From Robiginitomaculum sp. (GTDB taxonomy: Bacteria; Pseudomonadota; Alphaproteobacteria; Caulobacterales; Maricaulaceae): a stretch of DNA of 64,000 bases. Within the stretch, counting starts at the first letter, position 1. The number at the start of each line of letters is the position of its first letter. The notes below the pieces were generated by a model, which was given only the letters and a program-made list of their open reading frames with translations, did no database searches and had not been told where the DNA came from. Positions 1-8,171 of this stretch are shown here, piece after piece. Location of the stretch: positions 62,001 to 126,000 of the forward strand of contig NVXG01000028.1 in the NCBI GenBank assembly GCA_002733805.1. The letters run 5' to 3'. Position numbers and translations under genes: made by a program.

Positions 1-983
1 GCAGGTTGCAATCCCTGTACGGTTCGATCCGCCAACACCCAAGCTTGGCGTTGTTCTGCAACATCACGCACGCCCGCAACAACAATGCCGCAGGCCGCTG
101 CGCCCTGTCCTGCACCAGCCGGTGGATCCACAGCCACCACAATTCGGTCAAACTGAGTGGGCGCAACACCAATGGATTGTTCAATTTGTGCGCGGCTCCA
201 CAATCCGCCAACCGGATCATCAATCAGTTCCCCACCTAGCTCTTGGCGACCCAAAACTGACTTGCCGTACAATCTGTTCAATCCGGCAATAAAGGCTGCC
301 GACAGATGCGGATTGTCCCACGTCGTTGCGCGGGTCAGAACCAATTCCGGCTCAGTCAGTAACTTTTTTAGGGCCAAAGATGGCCTCGGCGTAGTGGTCA
401 ATACCAGTTTTGGATTGGGTCCAAGCCGCAACCCCATTCGCAGCATGGCCAGACAATGCCCCGGGTTTTTCCAAGCACAAAACTCGTCAGCCCAAGCCGC
501 ATCAAATTGCGGGCCACGCAGTCCATCTGCATCCTCTGCTGAAAACACTTGGGCAATGCACCCGTTTTTCCATTTTAGCTGTCGCCGTGAAGCCGAATAT
601 TTTGGCCGGGATCGCGGATGGCTGATATTGCGTAATCCGGAATCTCCTTCGATCATCACCTCTCTGGCATCATGGATGGTAGGTGCCACTAACGCGATAC
701 GCAGGGGACGTGCTTTGCCAGATTTTGGCGCAGCCTCAACCAGACTTCGTACCCATTCAGCCCCGGCCCGGGTTTTGCCCGAACCGCGACCACCCAACAA
801 CATCCAGCTCGACCAAGGTTCTGGTGGAGACAACTGATCTTCTCTGGCCCAGAACGGCCAGTCACGTAGTATTTTTCCTGCCATCCCGTTCGGCATTTGT
901 GAAATTGCCCAATGAACTTGCTCCATGTCGAGCTGAACAAGATCGCGGGCGTGGTACGCATGGTCTGTGTGTGCCAAGGGCAT
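1..983 (-). CDS. Phage/GTA-type terminase large subunit, partial (C-terminal end lost at window edge)
   Basis: This is the motor ATPase/nuclease that packages DNA into phage or gene-transfer-agent heads. Reading leftward, one frame stays open to base 1. It carries a Walker A motif GGRGSGKT (Lys about residue 70), a Walker B-like segment FDAAWADE preceded by LRGPQ, the motif TTTPRP (coupling region), LGRQELGGEL, and then DRIVVAVDPP, the start of the RNase H-like nuclease domain. That order and wording match GTA gene 2-type TerL. The rest of the nuclease domain lies outside the window. The start is uncertain: the frame opens after a TAG near 1041, with TTG at 1034, ATG at 983 and ATG at 927. 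Nothing phage-like lies to the right, so it is probably the first gene of a leftward cluster. Confidence 0.85.
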   Translation of the reverse strand, partial: MPLAHTDHAYHARDLVQLDMEQVHWAISQMPNGMAGKILRDWPFWAREDQLSPPEPWSSWMLLGGRGSGKTRAGAEWVRSLVEAAPKSGKARPLRIALVAPTIHDAREVMIEGDSGLRNISHPRSRPKYSASRRQLKWKNGCIAQVFSAEDADGLRGPQFDAAWADEFCAWKNPGHCLAMLRMGLRLGPNPKLVLTTTPRPSLALKKLLTEPELVLTRATTWDNPHLSAAFIAGLNRLYGKSVLGRQELGGELIDDPVGGLWSRAQIEQSIGVAPTQFDRIVVAVDPPAGAGQGAAACGIVVAGVRDVAEQRQAWVLADRTVQGLQP

Positions 984-1204
984 GTTCCCAATGGACCAGC
1001 CCTGTGCCCGTTTTAGATTTTCAATGTGAGCCAAAGCCCGCTACAATATGCGTTCCGTTGATTGGCGTTTTTTCCGGCCCCTTTTCTGGATCGTGCAAGC
1101 ATTATAGCCGATCAGAGTCTCGGTCGAATTTGTTTAGGATAATCTGAATTATCTATTTGTTTTTATAGGTATTTATGTTTGAAAACTGCGGTAAACAGCA
1201 CCCG

Positions 1205-1657
1205 CTATCCCCGTCTTTTTTCACCGGGCCATGTGACCAGAAAGTTTTCCAGCTCTTCATTGCCAATTTCGGTCTCACAAACCGAACGATCCCGAACTGA
1301 AAACCCTTCATCGTGAATGGATTCCTTTTCCCCGCTGACCAGATGATGCCAATCGGGAAGGTCTTGCCCCTCGGCAATCAAACGATAGGCACAAGTATCA
1401 GGCATCCAGTATAATTGTCGCACATTATCCGGTCTGAGGGTCACACAATCTGGCACCTTGGCACTGCGGTTTGGGTAATCGGTGCAAGTGCAAGCAGTTC
1501 GGTCAAACAGTCGACAAGCCACATTGGTGGTGTGTACCTCTGCCGTATCTTCATCTTCAAGCCGGATCATACAGCATTTACCGCAGCCATCACAAAGCGA
1601 CTCCCACTCAGCCTCACTCCAGTCGTTCATTGAACGTGATTTCCAGAATTTTTCCAT
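1205..1657 (-). CDS. YcgN/UPF0260 family cysteine-cluster protein
   Basis: 150 residues. The sequence follows the UPF0260 family closely: N-terminal MEKFW, then CDGCGKCC, VACRLFDRTACTC, PDCVTL and MPDTCAYR, so the conserved cysteines of the putative metal-binding cluster (CxxCxxCC plus later cysteines) are all present. The biochemical role of the family is not settled; metal chelation is inferred from the cysteine pattern. I chose ATG 1657 over an upstream start at 1711 because it matches the family N-terminus and has AAGG 7 nt upstream. It is divergent from the penicillin-binding protein gene, with a gap of about 74 bp. Confidence 0.88.
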   Translation of the reverse strand: MEKFWKSRSMNDWSEAEWESLCDGCGKCCMIRLEDEDTAEVHTTNVACRLFDRTACTCTDYPNRSAKVPDCVTLRPDNVRQLYWMPDTCAYRLIAEGQDLPDWHHLVSGEKESIHDEGFSVRDRSVCETEIGNEELENFLVTWPGEKRRG

Positions 1658-1731
1658 GGTTAAACCTTCCACTCTTGACCAAATGCACCCACCAGTCTTT
1701 TCCAAGCACAATTTTCAAGGTACGAGGAGTC

Positions 1732-3675
1732 ATGAAACCGTTTCGAGCTGATATTTTACGAGATGAAGAAGTTCGAGCTGAACGCACGAAGAAAATTTGG
1801 TTTGGCGTAATCCTGACCTTGACGTTGGTTTTGGTTCTGGGGTTTGCCGCAGCACAACGGTATTTTTTCCATGACTCGGCTGAATTACCAGCCGATCTTG
1901 AAACCTTGTGGACGCTCGGCAAAGAACCTTCATTTGTCCTGCTCGACAAAAACGGGGAGGTGCTAGCCAGACGAGGACCACGATATGGTCAGGTGATATC
2001 CGTTACGCAAATGCCCAAATATGTCGTTCAGGCATTTTTGGCCATGGAAGATCAACGATTTTACGATCATGACGGTGTTGACAAGAAAGGCATATTACGC
2101 GCCGCCTGGGTCAATTGGCGCGCCGGGAAAACCTTGCAAGGTGGCTCGACCATAACCCAGCAATTGGTCAAACTCCTCCTGCTCACCCCGGATCGCACCG
2201 TAAAGCGAAAGGTGCAGGAAATGCGCCTTGCCCAAGCGCTGGAAACCCGGTTGAGCAAAGATGAAATTCTGACCTTATATCTAAACCGGATTTATCTGGG
2301 CAATCGCGCCTACGGAATTGACGCGGCAGCGGATCGTTATTTTCAAAAATCAGTAACCGATCTTAGTCTATCCGAAGCCGCCATGTTGGCCGCATTGCCT
2401 AAAGCCCCCAGTCGGTTTGCACCCCATTTACACCCCGATGAAGCTCGAACCCGTTCGGCACTCGTCTTGCAAGCCATGGTCGAGGCTGGGTTTTTGGACG
2501 AAGCGGCGCGGCAAGATGCGTTGAGCCACCCGGCCAAGCCCCGATCAACAATCCCGCACCCCGATCACGGCTATATATTTGACTTGGCAGTTGAACGCGC
2601 TTTGGCCATTACCGGCGGCCGAGTACCCGATCTGGTAATTGCCACGACGATTGATCCTTTCTTGCAAAACCTGGCAGAGACCAAATTGCGAGATGGAATC
2701 ACCAAAGACGGCTTTCCCCGCAAAGTCAGCCAAGGAGCACTGATCAGCGTTGATCGCAGTGGTGCGGTCCGGGCTATAGTTGGGGGTCTGTCCTATCGGG
2801 ATAGTAAATTTAACCGGGCCTATGCGGCCAGAAGGCAACCGGGGTCAGCTTTCAAGGCATTTGTCTATGCCGCAGCTTTTGAAGCCGGCATTCGCCCGGC
2901 CAGTGTTCGCCGCGATGAACCGATAGAAATTGCCGGTTGGTCACCCGGAAATTATGGCGGCGGGTATCGCGGCCGGGTCACGGTACGTGAAGCCTTTCGC
3001 CGCTCCATCAATACGGTCGCAGCACAAATTACCAATGAAATTGGCGCGGCGCGCGTTGCAGCTTTGGCCACCCGGTTTGGCATTTCCGGACCGCTGCAAC
3101 CACTGCCGTCAATTGCATTAGGCGCACAGGAAGTCAGTTTGTGGGAATTGACCCAAGCCTTTGGCGTGTTCGGTAATGGCGGAGAGTTACGACGCAATTT
3201 TCTAATTAGATCCATTGCCTCCTCTCAAGGCAAAACTTTATTTGAAAGACCGGACATTCGACCGAGCCGGGTATATGACGACGAATATGCCAAACAAATG
3301 ACTGGTATGATGCAAGAAGTCGTGCTCGCGGGAACGGGCAGAAAAGCCAAAATACCTGGTCGGCAAGTTGCCGGAAAAACCGGCACATCTCAACAATGGC
3401 GCGATGCATGGTTTGTCGGTTTCAGCGCACAATTAACCACCGGTATATGGCTGGGAAATGATGACAATACACCGATGGCGAAAGTCACCGGAGGTAGTTT
3501 GCCTGCCCAAATCTGGCAAAAATTCATGGTTAGTGCCCACAAGGACCTGCCCGTTGAACCGCTCAAATCACCTGAACCACAATTACTCTCCGAGTCAGAT
3601 GAGGGTCTTGCTGCTTTTTATGGTGAGCTGGCCGCGGTTTTTGGTGCACTGGAAAGCGACTCAACACCTTATTGA
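1732..3675 (+). CDS. Class A penicillin-binding protein (glycosyltransferase + transpeptidase)
   Basis: A 647-residue bifunctional peptidoglycan synthase that polymerises lipid II and cross-links peptides in the periplasm. A short basic N-terminus is followed by one membrane segment (about 24-44). The GT51 domain shows AMEDQRFYDHDGVD near residue 104 and GGSTITQQL near 136. The transpeptidase domain has the SxxK motif at S372-K375 (GSAFK), SIN at about 425 and KTGT at 549. It is shorter than E. coli PBP1a (about 850), closer to the compact alphaproteobacterial PBP1A/PbpC-like forms. ATG 1732 was chosen because the upstream extension is antisense to the ycgN-like gene and lacks family similarity. 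Confidence 0.92.
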   Translation: MKPFRADILRDEEVRAERTKKIWFGVILTLTLVLVLGFAAAQRYFFHDSAELPADLETLWTLGKEPSFVLLDKNGEVLARRGPRYGQVISVTQMPKYVVQAFLAMEDQRFYDHDGVDKKGILRAAWVNWRAGKTLQGGSTITQQLVKLLLLTPDRTVKRKVQEMRLAQALETRLSKDEILTLYLNRIYLGNRAYGIDAAADRYFQKSVTDLSLSEAAMLAALPKAPSRFAPHLHPDEARTRSALVLQAMVEAGFLDEAARQDALSHPAKPRSTIPHPDHGYIFDLAVERALAITGGRVPDLVIATTIDPFLQNLAETKLRDGITKDGFPRKVSQGALISVDRSGAVRAIVGGLSYRDSKFNRAYAARRQPGSAFKAFVYAAAFEAGIRPASVRRDEPIEIAGWSPGNYGGGYRGRVTVREAFRRSINTVAAQITNEIGAARVAALATRFGISGPLQPLPSIALGAQEVSLWELTQAFGVFGNGGELRRNFLIRSIASSQGKTLFERPDIRPSRVYDDEYAKQMTGMMQEVVLAGTGRKAKIPGRQVAGKTGTSQQWRDAWFVGFSAQLTTGIWLGNDDNTPMAKVTGGSLPAQIWQKFMVSAHKDLPVEPLKSPEPQLLSESDEGLAAFYGELAAVFGALESDSTPY

Positions 3676-3768
3676 GGTGCAATAAAACTAGACAAATACT
3701 TGGTTCCTGTTGAACATATTTTAAGAGCTTTGCATCAAGAATACCTCCTGTTTTCATGGGGAAATTTC

Positions 3769-4437
3769 ATGTTCCGGTATCTTTCATTATTTTGCCTTTG
3801 TTTCGCTCTTTGTGGTCAGGCCAGCATCGCCAATGCACAAATGTTTGAAACCAACATGGAGCGAACTGGCGCAACATTTACGCGCAGCACGATCTCGGCC
3901 AACGGACCGCAAGCCTGTTGGGCCTTGTGCGCCAAAGATGGGCGCTGCAAGGCTTGGACTTGGGAGCGTCCCGGCATTAACGGGCCATTGGCCATGTGTT
4001 CTTTGAAAAGCGCGGTAACACCTGGACAGTTCAGCCCATGCTGTGTGTCTGGCCTCTCTGCCAAGCTGGAACAACAGATCGAACTGGGTTTGGATGGCCG
4101 CCCGGCCCGTTCCCCAAGGCAAAGCATTGCTTTGGGACCGACACGACCGATCCAGCGAACCGCCATTGTCCGACCAAGGACTCGTCCGGTTGTGGCAGCA
4201 CCTTTGATGAGCGCCCCACCAATGAATGTCCGTAAAATATCAGCACAACCAGTAACCCAAAGGCGTACCAATGGCGTGCCATTTTATTCGGTTAATCGTC
4301 AAATTGCGGCGGCACCCTTGCAGGTTAATCAACCTCACCCGACCCGCGCGATCCAACCCGTAAAACCGAACTTACCAGCCCCGGCACGACCCCAAAACAG
4401 CAAGATCAAGAACAGCTTGCTGTTGCTCGGCGAATAA
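3769..4437 (+). CDS. Exported PAN/apple-domain protein
   Basis: 222 residues. An N-terminal hydrophobic signal ends near ANAQ. About 75 residues follow with the PAN/apple pattern: paired cysteines in ACWALCAKDGRCKAWTW, then MCSLK and CCVSG. Such domains bind protein or carbohydrate ligands. The C-terminal half is low complexity, rich in Pro, Arg and Ala (about residues 110-210), and looks disordered. The start ATG 3769 has GGGGA upstream and begins the signal peptide. The next gene follows after 10 bp, so the two are probably co-transcribed. The ligand is unknown. Confidence 0.7.
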   Translation: MFRYLSLFCLCFALCGQASIANAQMFETNMERTGATFTRSTISANGPQACWALCAKDGRCKAWTWERPGINGPLAMCSLKSAVTPGQFSPCCVSGLSAKLEQQIELGLDGRPARSPRQSIALGPTRPIQRTAIVRPRTRPVVAAPLMSAPPMNVRKISAQPVTQRRTNGVPFYSVNRQIAAAPLQVNQPHPTRAIQPVKPNLPAPARPQNSKIKNSLLLLGE

Positions 4438-4447
4438 GGAAACTGGA

Positions 4448-5545
4448 ATGTCTCAATCATCTGGATTGCTGAAACTGGCAGATTTGGCCAAAGAAACGTC
4501 TTCCGAACGACGTAGGGAATTACTGCGCGACATCACCGATTTGTATTTCGACAATCAAAACACCTGTTCCGAAGTAGAGAATGAACATTTTGGGGAGATA
4601 TTAAGTCAGGTAACAACTGACATGGATGCAGAAATTCGAAAAGAAATGGCCGAACGATTCTCCAAACAAAAAGCAGCCCCGCTGCGACTTTTGCAACAAT
4701 TGGCCAATGATGAAATTGATATTGCCGGGCCAGTATTACGCCATTCCCCAATATTGCAGGACAAGCACCTGACTGATGTGATTAATACAAAATCGCAGGA
4801 ACACATGCGGGCCATTTCAGGGCGGCAGGATTTGAGCACCGAAGTCACCAGTTCTTTGGTAAAAAAAGGCGACGATGAAACCTTACTGAAACTGGCGCAC
4901 AATGCAGGGGCGCAGTTTGATAGAACATCCATGGAATCAATGGTAACCCGCTCTGAAACCGCCACAGATTTGCAGGCACCATTGGTTGAACGGCACGATA
5001 TGCCGGCCGATTTGATGAATGACATGTACCTGTTTGCCGAACAAAAAGTGCGGGCGCGCATTTTGGAACGTAATGAACAGATCGATCCGGAAGTATTACA
5101 ACAAGCCCTGACTCAGGCGCGAAAACAGGCCAGTGGGAAATCTGATCCAATGCCTGAAGGCTTTCACACCGCCAAGCATCAAATCAGCTCGCAATTGGCC
5201 CAAGGTAATTTGGACGGCACCCATTTACTCAAATTTGAGCGCGATCAAGATCGCCTGAAATTTACCCTCGGCTTGGCAGCCTTGGCCAAAATTAACTACC
5301 AAATTGTCGATCGAATTTTGCAGCGTTCAGACATGGATGCCTTGGCACTGATTTGCCGGGCAATCGGGTTTGATCCGTCCTTGTTTGTAACGATCGCGTT
5401 GTTGCTCAGTACGGATCCCAATACCAATACGGGCGATAGTGGACCGATCCGCGAAATGTACAACGCCATTCCCGTTTCTGCGGCCCAACGAACCTTACGT
5501 TTTTGGCAAATGCGCCAAAAAATGGAGAACCAAAAAGCAGCCTAA
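4448..5545 (+). CDS. DUF2336 domain-containing protein
   Basis: 365 residues, soluble, no signal or membrane segment. The helical HEAT-like pattern fits the alphaproteobacterial DUF2336 family: SSERRRELLRDITDLYF at the N-terminus, repeated short helices such as RLLQQLANDEIDIAGPVLRHSP, and QDLSTEVTSSLVKKGD. The molecular function of the family is not established. It begins 10 bp after the PAN-domain gene and ends in a 361 bp non-coding stretch before rpsD. The N-terminal GLLKLADLA and the C-terminal region of about 80 residues are less typical. Confidence 0.8.
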   Translation: MSQSSGLLKLADLAKETSSERRRELLRDITDLYFDNQNTCSEVENEHFGEILSQVTTDMDAEIRKEMAERFSKQKAAPLRLLQQLANDEIDIAGPVLRHSPILQDKHLTDVINTKSQEHMRAISGRQDLSTEVTSSLVKKGDDETLLKLAHNAGAQFDRTSMESMVTRSETATDLQAPLVERHDMPADLMNDMYLFAEQKVRARILERNEQIDPEVLQQALTQARKQASGKSDPMPEGFHTAKHQISSQLAQGNLDGTHLLKFERDQDRLKFTLGLAALAKINYQIVDRILQRSDMDALALICRAIGFDPSLFVTIALLLSTDPNTNTGDSGPIREMYNAIPVSAAQRTLRFWQMRQKMENQKAA

Positions 5546-5906
5546 CCCAAGATACCGAACCCCGCTTGTCCGGAGAGTTTCATCCGGATTATCCTCAGGG
5601 GTTAACTGTGAACTAGTGTTATTTATCTGTAGATTGAGGGTGATTATTCGTCAACGATTGCGCGATAACTGTGATTGATGGCTACAGATTGATTGTCATT
5701 TTTTGACCCAACGTTGGCCGAACCAGAACAAGCATTTATTGGGCCTGCAAAAGGCTTGACTTCTTGTCTTGTGTAGGTAGGTTGCGCCGCTCTTTGCTGG
5801 AGCTTTCTGGCGAAGAAAAATTCACGGGTTGTCACAAAACCGCCGTTGCAATTGCTGACCGAATGATTGGGTTGGCCGGTTTGTGTCGAAAGAAGAAGCG
5901 ACAGAT
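5546..5906 (+). other. Intergenic leader region before rpsD
   Basis: 361 bp without a convincing gene. The short frames present have no family resemblance. The only structure I can point to is the candidate promoter at 5756-5783 and a GAAGAAG ribosome-binding stretch just before the rpsD ATG. A long 5' leader would be usual for an autoregulated S4 gene, but I cannot identify a specific S4 binding fold by eye. Confidence 0.5.
5756..5783 (+). promoter_or_regulatory. Candidate sigma-70 promoter for rpsD
   Basis: TTGACT (5756-5761) is followed after 16 nt by TAGGTT (5778-5783), about 125 nt before the rpsD ATG. The -35 is near consensus and the -10 is weak, as is common for alphaproteobacterial growth-related promoters. 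Assignment is by eye only. Confidence 0.4.
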
Positions 5907-6521
5907 ATGACCAAACGTCATTCCCAGAAATACAAAATTGATCGCCGCATGGGCGAAAACATTTGGGGTCGTCCCAAAAGCCCGGTCAACAAACGCTCTT
6001 ATGGTCCTGGTGAACACGGCCAGCGCCGCAAAGGTAAAACCTCTGATTTTGGTCTGCAATTACGCGCCAAGCAAAAACTCAAAGGCTATTACGGCAATAT
6101 CACCGAGAAGCAGTTCCGCCGGATTTATTCGGACGCGCAACGCGTTCGGGGCAATACCGCCGAAAACATGATTGGTATATTGGAATCACGTCTCGATACC
6201 ATGGTGTATCGCGCCAAATTCGTACCAACCGTTTTTGCTGCACGTCAATTTGTCAACCACGGTCACGTCACGGTAAATGGCCGCAAAGTGAACATTCCCA
6301 GCTATCGCTGTCGGGTGGGTGATGTTATCCAAATTCGTGAAAAATCACGCTCGATGGCGTTGGTCTTGGAAGCACTGGAAAGCCCGGAACGGGATTTGCC
6401 GGATTATGTAGAAGTCAACGCGAAATCAATGAGCGCTACTTATTTGCGGACACCAGCATTTGCCGATGTGCCGTATCCGGTTCAAATGGAACCAAACTTG
6501 GTTATCGAATTTTACTCGTAA
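5907..6521 (+). CDS. rpsD: 30S ribosomal protein S4
   Basis: 204 residues, the usual bacterial length. S4 binds 16S rRNA early in assembly of the small subunit. The N-terminus [40 protein letters not shown] and the S4 RNA-binding domain around [19 protein letters not shown] are all present. A GTG eight codons upstream (5883) is in frame, but ATG 5907 gives the standard alphaproteobacterial N-terminus and has a purine-rich GAAGAAG upstream. It stands alone rather than in the alpha operon, as is normal in this class, and is followed by a strong terminator. Confidence 0.97.
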   Translation: MTKRHSQKYKIDRRMGENIWGRPKSPVNKRSYGPGEHGQRRKGKTSDFGLQLRAKQKLKGYYGNITEKQFRRIYSDAQRVRGNTAENMIGILESRLDTMVYRAKFVPTVFAARQFVNHGHVTVNGRKVNIPSYRCRVGDVIQIREKSRSMALVLEALESPERDLPDYVEVNAKSMSATYLRTPAFADVPYPVQMEPNLVIEFYS

Positions 6522-6544
6522 TTTTTGATAAAACCCAATTCTGG

Positions 6545-6573
6545 AAAAGGGCTGCACTGGCGGCCCTTTTTTA
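6545..6573 (+). terminator. Rho-independent terminator of rpsD
   Basis: A GGGCTGC / GCGGCCC stem (6549-6555 and 6560-6566, one G-T pair) with a 4-nt loop is followed by six T residues, 24 nt after the rpsD stop. Confidence 0.85.
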
Positions 6574-6753
6574 TTGGGCCATGTTCACTGGACTGGACTG
6601 AGTTGCAAAGAGCGGCGTTGCTTGTCCGGGTTCTCTAGACCCATTTTACCTTATAACGCACCCCCGGCTGCACTGCTCTTGAGCGGCGGCCAAACGGCCC
6701 CGTACCGATACTTCAGGTATAGGTCAGTTTATGCTGGTTTTACAAGTAGGCCT

Positions 6754-7089
6754 TCAAGATGCTGGCAGGATGCCTTTGTCTTGCATCAGGGTTTTTAATT
6801 CGCCGCTTTCATACATTTCACGCATGATGTCGCTGCCACCGACAAACTCGCCTTTGATATAAAGCTGTGGCACGGTAGGCCATTGCGAATATTCTTTGAT
6901 GCCTTCACGTACCGCCATGTCTTCAAGGACGTTGACTGTGGAAAATTCAGCTCCAACTACGTCCAAAATTTTTGTAGCCAAAGACGAAAAACCACATTGC
7001 GGAAACACCGGTGTCCCCTTCATGTAAAGGACAATATCATCTGCCTCGACCGTGGTCTTGATGTGGTCGAGAATTGCTTGATCAGTCAT
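6754..7089 (-). CDS. grxD: Monothiol glutaredoxin, Grx4 family
   Basis: 111 residues. A CGFS-type glutaredoxin that carries [2Fe-2S] clusters bound with glutathione and passes them on or senses iron with BolA partners. The active site is CGFS with Cys32, preceded by Lys24 in the KGTP motif. WPTVPQLYIKGEFVGGSDI gives the glutathione-binding TVP and GG segments. ATG 7089 was preferred to the in-frame TTG at 7095 because AGGA lies 8 nt before it. It is the last gene of the leftward purC-bolA run, 36 bp after the aldo/keto reductase gene; bolA itself is two genes upstream. Confidence 0.95.
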   Translation of the reverse strand: MTDQAILDHIKTTVEADDIVLYMKGTPVFPQCGFSSLATKILDVVGAEFSTVNVLEDMAVREGIKEYSQWPTVPQLYIKGEFVGGSDIMREMYESGELKTLMQDKGILPAS

Positions 7090-7125
7090 GGTCAAAATCC
7101 TTTATTGATGTGTTGCTCTAGACAG

Positions 7126-7938
7126 CTAGGTAGCGTCAGCCAATTCGTCAAGGCAATCCAACCATTGTTGCACATGTTTGTGCCGGGTTGTCGAGCTTAA
7201 CACCATATCGGTTGGCGAAGTTCGCAGCGCTTGTCGCAGTGCGGTAAGTGGATCCTGCCCTGACGATACATGATCCTGTCGGATCACCTGACGGACCATA
7301 TGCCACCAATCGGCTGGTCGGGCGGATATCCGCCACGGTTTTCGGCTATGCGAAATCATTTCAATACCGATTATCTTCAGGCCGACTTGCCTAGCCAAAT
7401 CAGCCCGTGGCCCATTCGTGGACATGGCTCCCGGCCCCATCGGCATCATGATCAGATCAAATTGATCGCTGGCAATGGCTACATCCAGCTCCGGGCCACG
7501 ACCGGCAATGCCCAAATAGCTGAATACCCCTTGCCCACGCAAATCATCCAGCACCGAAAACATCTCATCACTTAGATTTTCAGGGGCTGGACCATGTAAA
7601 AAAAAACCGTCAACGGCAGGTATTCGCAAACGATCCAGTGATCGGCCCAAGCTGTCTCGGATCGCGGCGGGCGACCAATCAGATGTGCCAAACTCTGTCT
7701 GTCCGGCCTTAGTCGTGATAAACAGGTTTTGTCGGTCTACCTCCCGCAGTACCAGCCCCAGACGCCGTTCTGCCTCGCCCCGACCATAAGACGGGCCAGT
7801 ATCAAAGGTTCGGATTCCGCCGAGAATGGCTTGTTCGATCAATTTGCGGGTACTGCGGGTCGATACCATGGCGCTGCCATGTGGCCCAGAAATGCCAAAC
7901 CCCAAACGGCCCAAATTTGGTGGATCAACCTTACTCAA
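7126..7938 (-). CDS. Aldo/keto reductase family protein
   Basis: 270 residues. The TIM-barrel AKR pattern is visible: GFGISGPHG near the N-terminus, GIRTFDTGPSYGRGEAE with the catalytic Asp and Tyr, FITTKAG with the Lys, and FFLHGP with the His. The protein is shorter than typical members (300-330) and the late NADPH-binding segment is poorly recognisable, so cofactor and substrate are open. It starts 2 bp after the bolA stop and sits between bolA and the CGFS glutaredoxin, an arrangement I take as co-transcription rather than proof of a joint function. Confidence 0.8.
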   Translation of the reverse strand: MSKVDPPNLGRLGFGISGPHGSAMVSTRSTRKLIEQAILGGIRTFDTGPSYGRGEAERRLGLVLREVDRQNLFITTKAGQTEFGTSDWSPAAIRDSLGRSLDRLRIPAVDGFFLHGPAPENLSDEMFSVLDDLRGQGVFSYLGIAGRGPELDVAIASDQFDLIMMPMGPGAMSTNGPRADLARQVGLKIIGIEMISHSRKPWRISARPADWWHMVRQVIRQDHVSSGQDPLTALRQALRTSPTDMVLSSTTRHKHVQQWLDCLDELADAT

Positions 7939-7940
7939 AA

Positions 7941-8171
7941 TTATTCCGCCGCCGTTTCCAGCGCCAGCGCATGCAACTCACCACCCATCTTGCCCTGTAA
8001 GGCACCATATACCATCTGGTGCTGTCGCACCCGGGACAGGCCGGTAAAACTGGCCGATACCACGCGAGCCTTGTAATGGTCACCATCACCAGCTAGGTCG
8101 ACAATTTCCACCTTGGCATCAGGAATAGCGCTTACAATCATCGCTTCAATTTCATTAGCTGCCATTGGCAT
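7941..8171 (-). CDS. BolA family protein
   Basis: 76 residues. BolA/IbaG-type proteins bind CGFS glutaredoxins through a shared Fe-S cluster. [33 protein letters not shown] and [12 protein letters not shown] are family hallmarks; the conserved His in QHQMVY is the usual cluster ligand. ATG 8171 has GGAG 7 nt upstream; ATG 8165 two codons later also fits the family. The gene overlaps the 3' end of purL by 17 bp in another frame, indicating translational coupling with the purine operon. Its partner grxD is encoded just downstream. Confidence 0.92.
   Translation of the reverse strand: MPMAANEIEAMIVSAIPDAKVEIVDLAGDGDHYKARVVSASFTGLSRVRQHQMVYGALQGKMGGELHALALETAAE

Noticed and set aside
20-45. GGTTCGATCC as a tRNA T-loop
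   Set aside because: No acceptor or anticodon stem can be formed around it and it lies in the terminase coding frame.
157-837. 226-codon plus-strand open frame
   Set aside because: It is antisense to the terminase frame, which has Walker motifs and runs open to the window edge.
1656-1663. TTAACCAT on the minus strand as a CtrA half-site
   Set aside because: It coincides with the ATG of the YcgN-type gene itself, so it cannot act as an upstream site for that gene.
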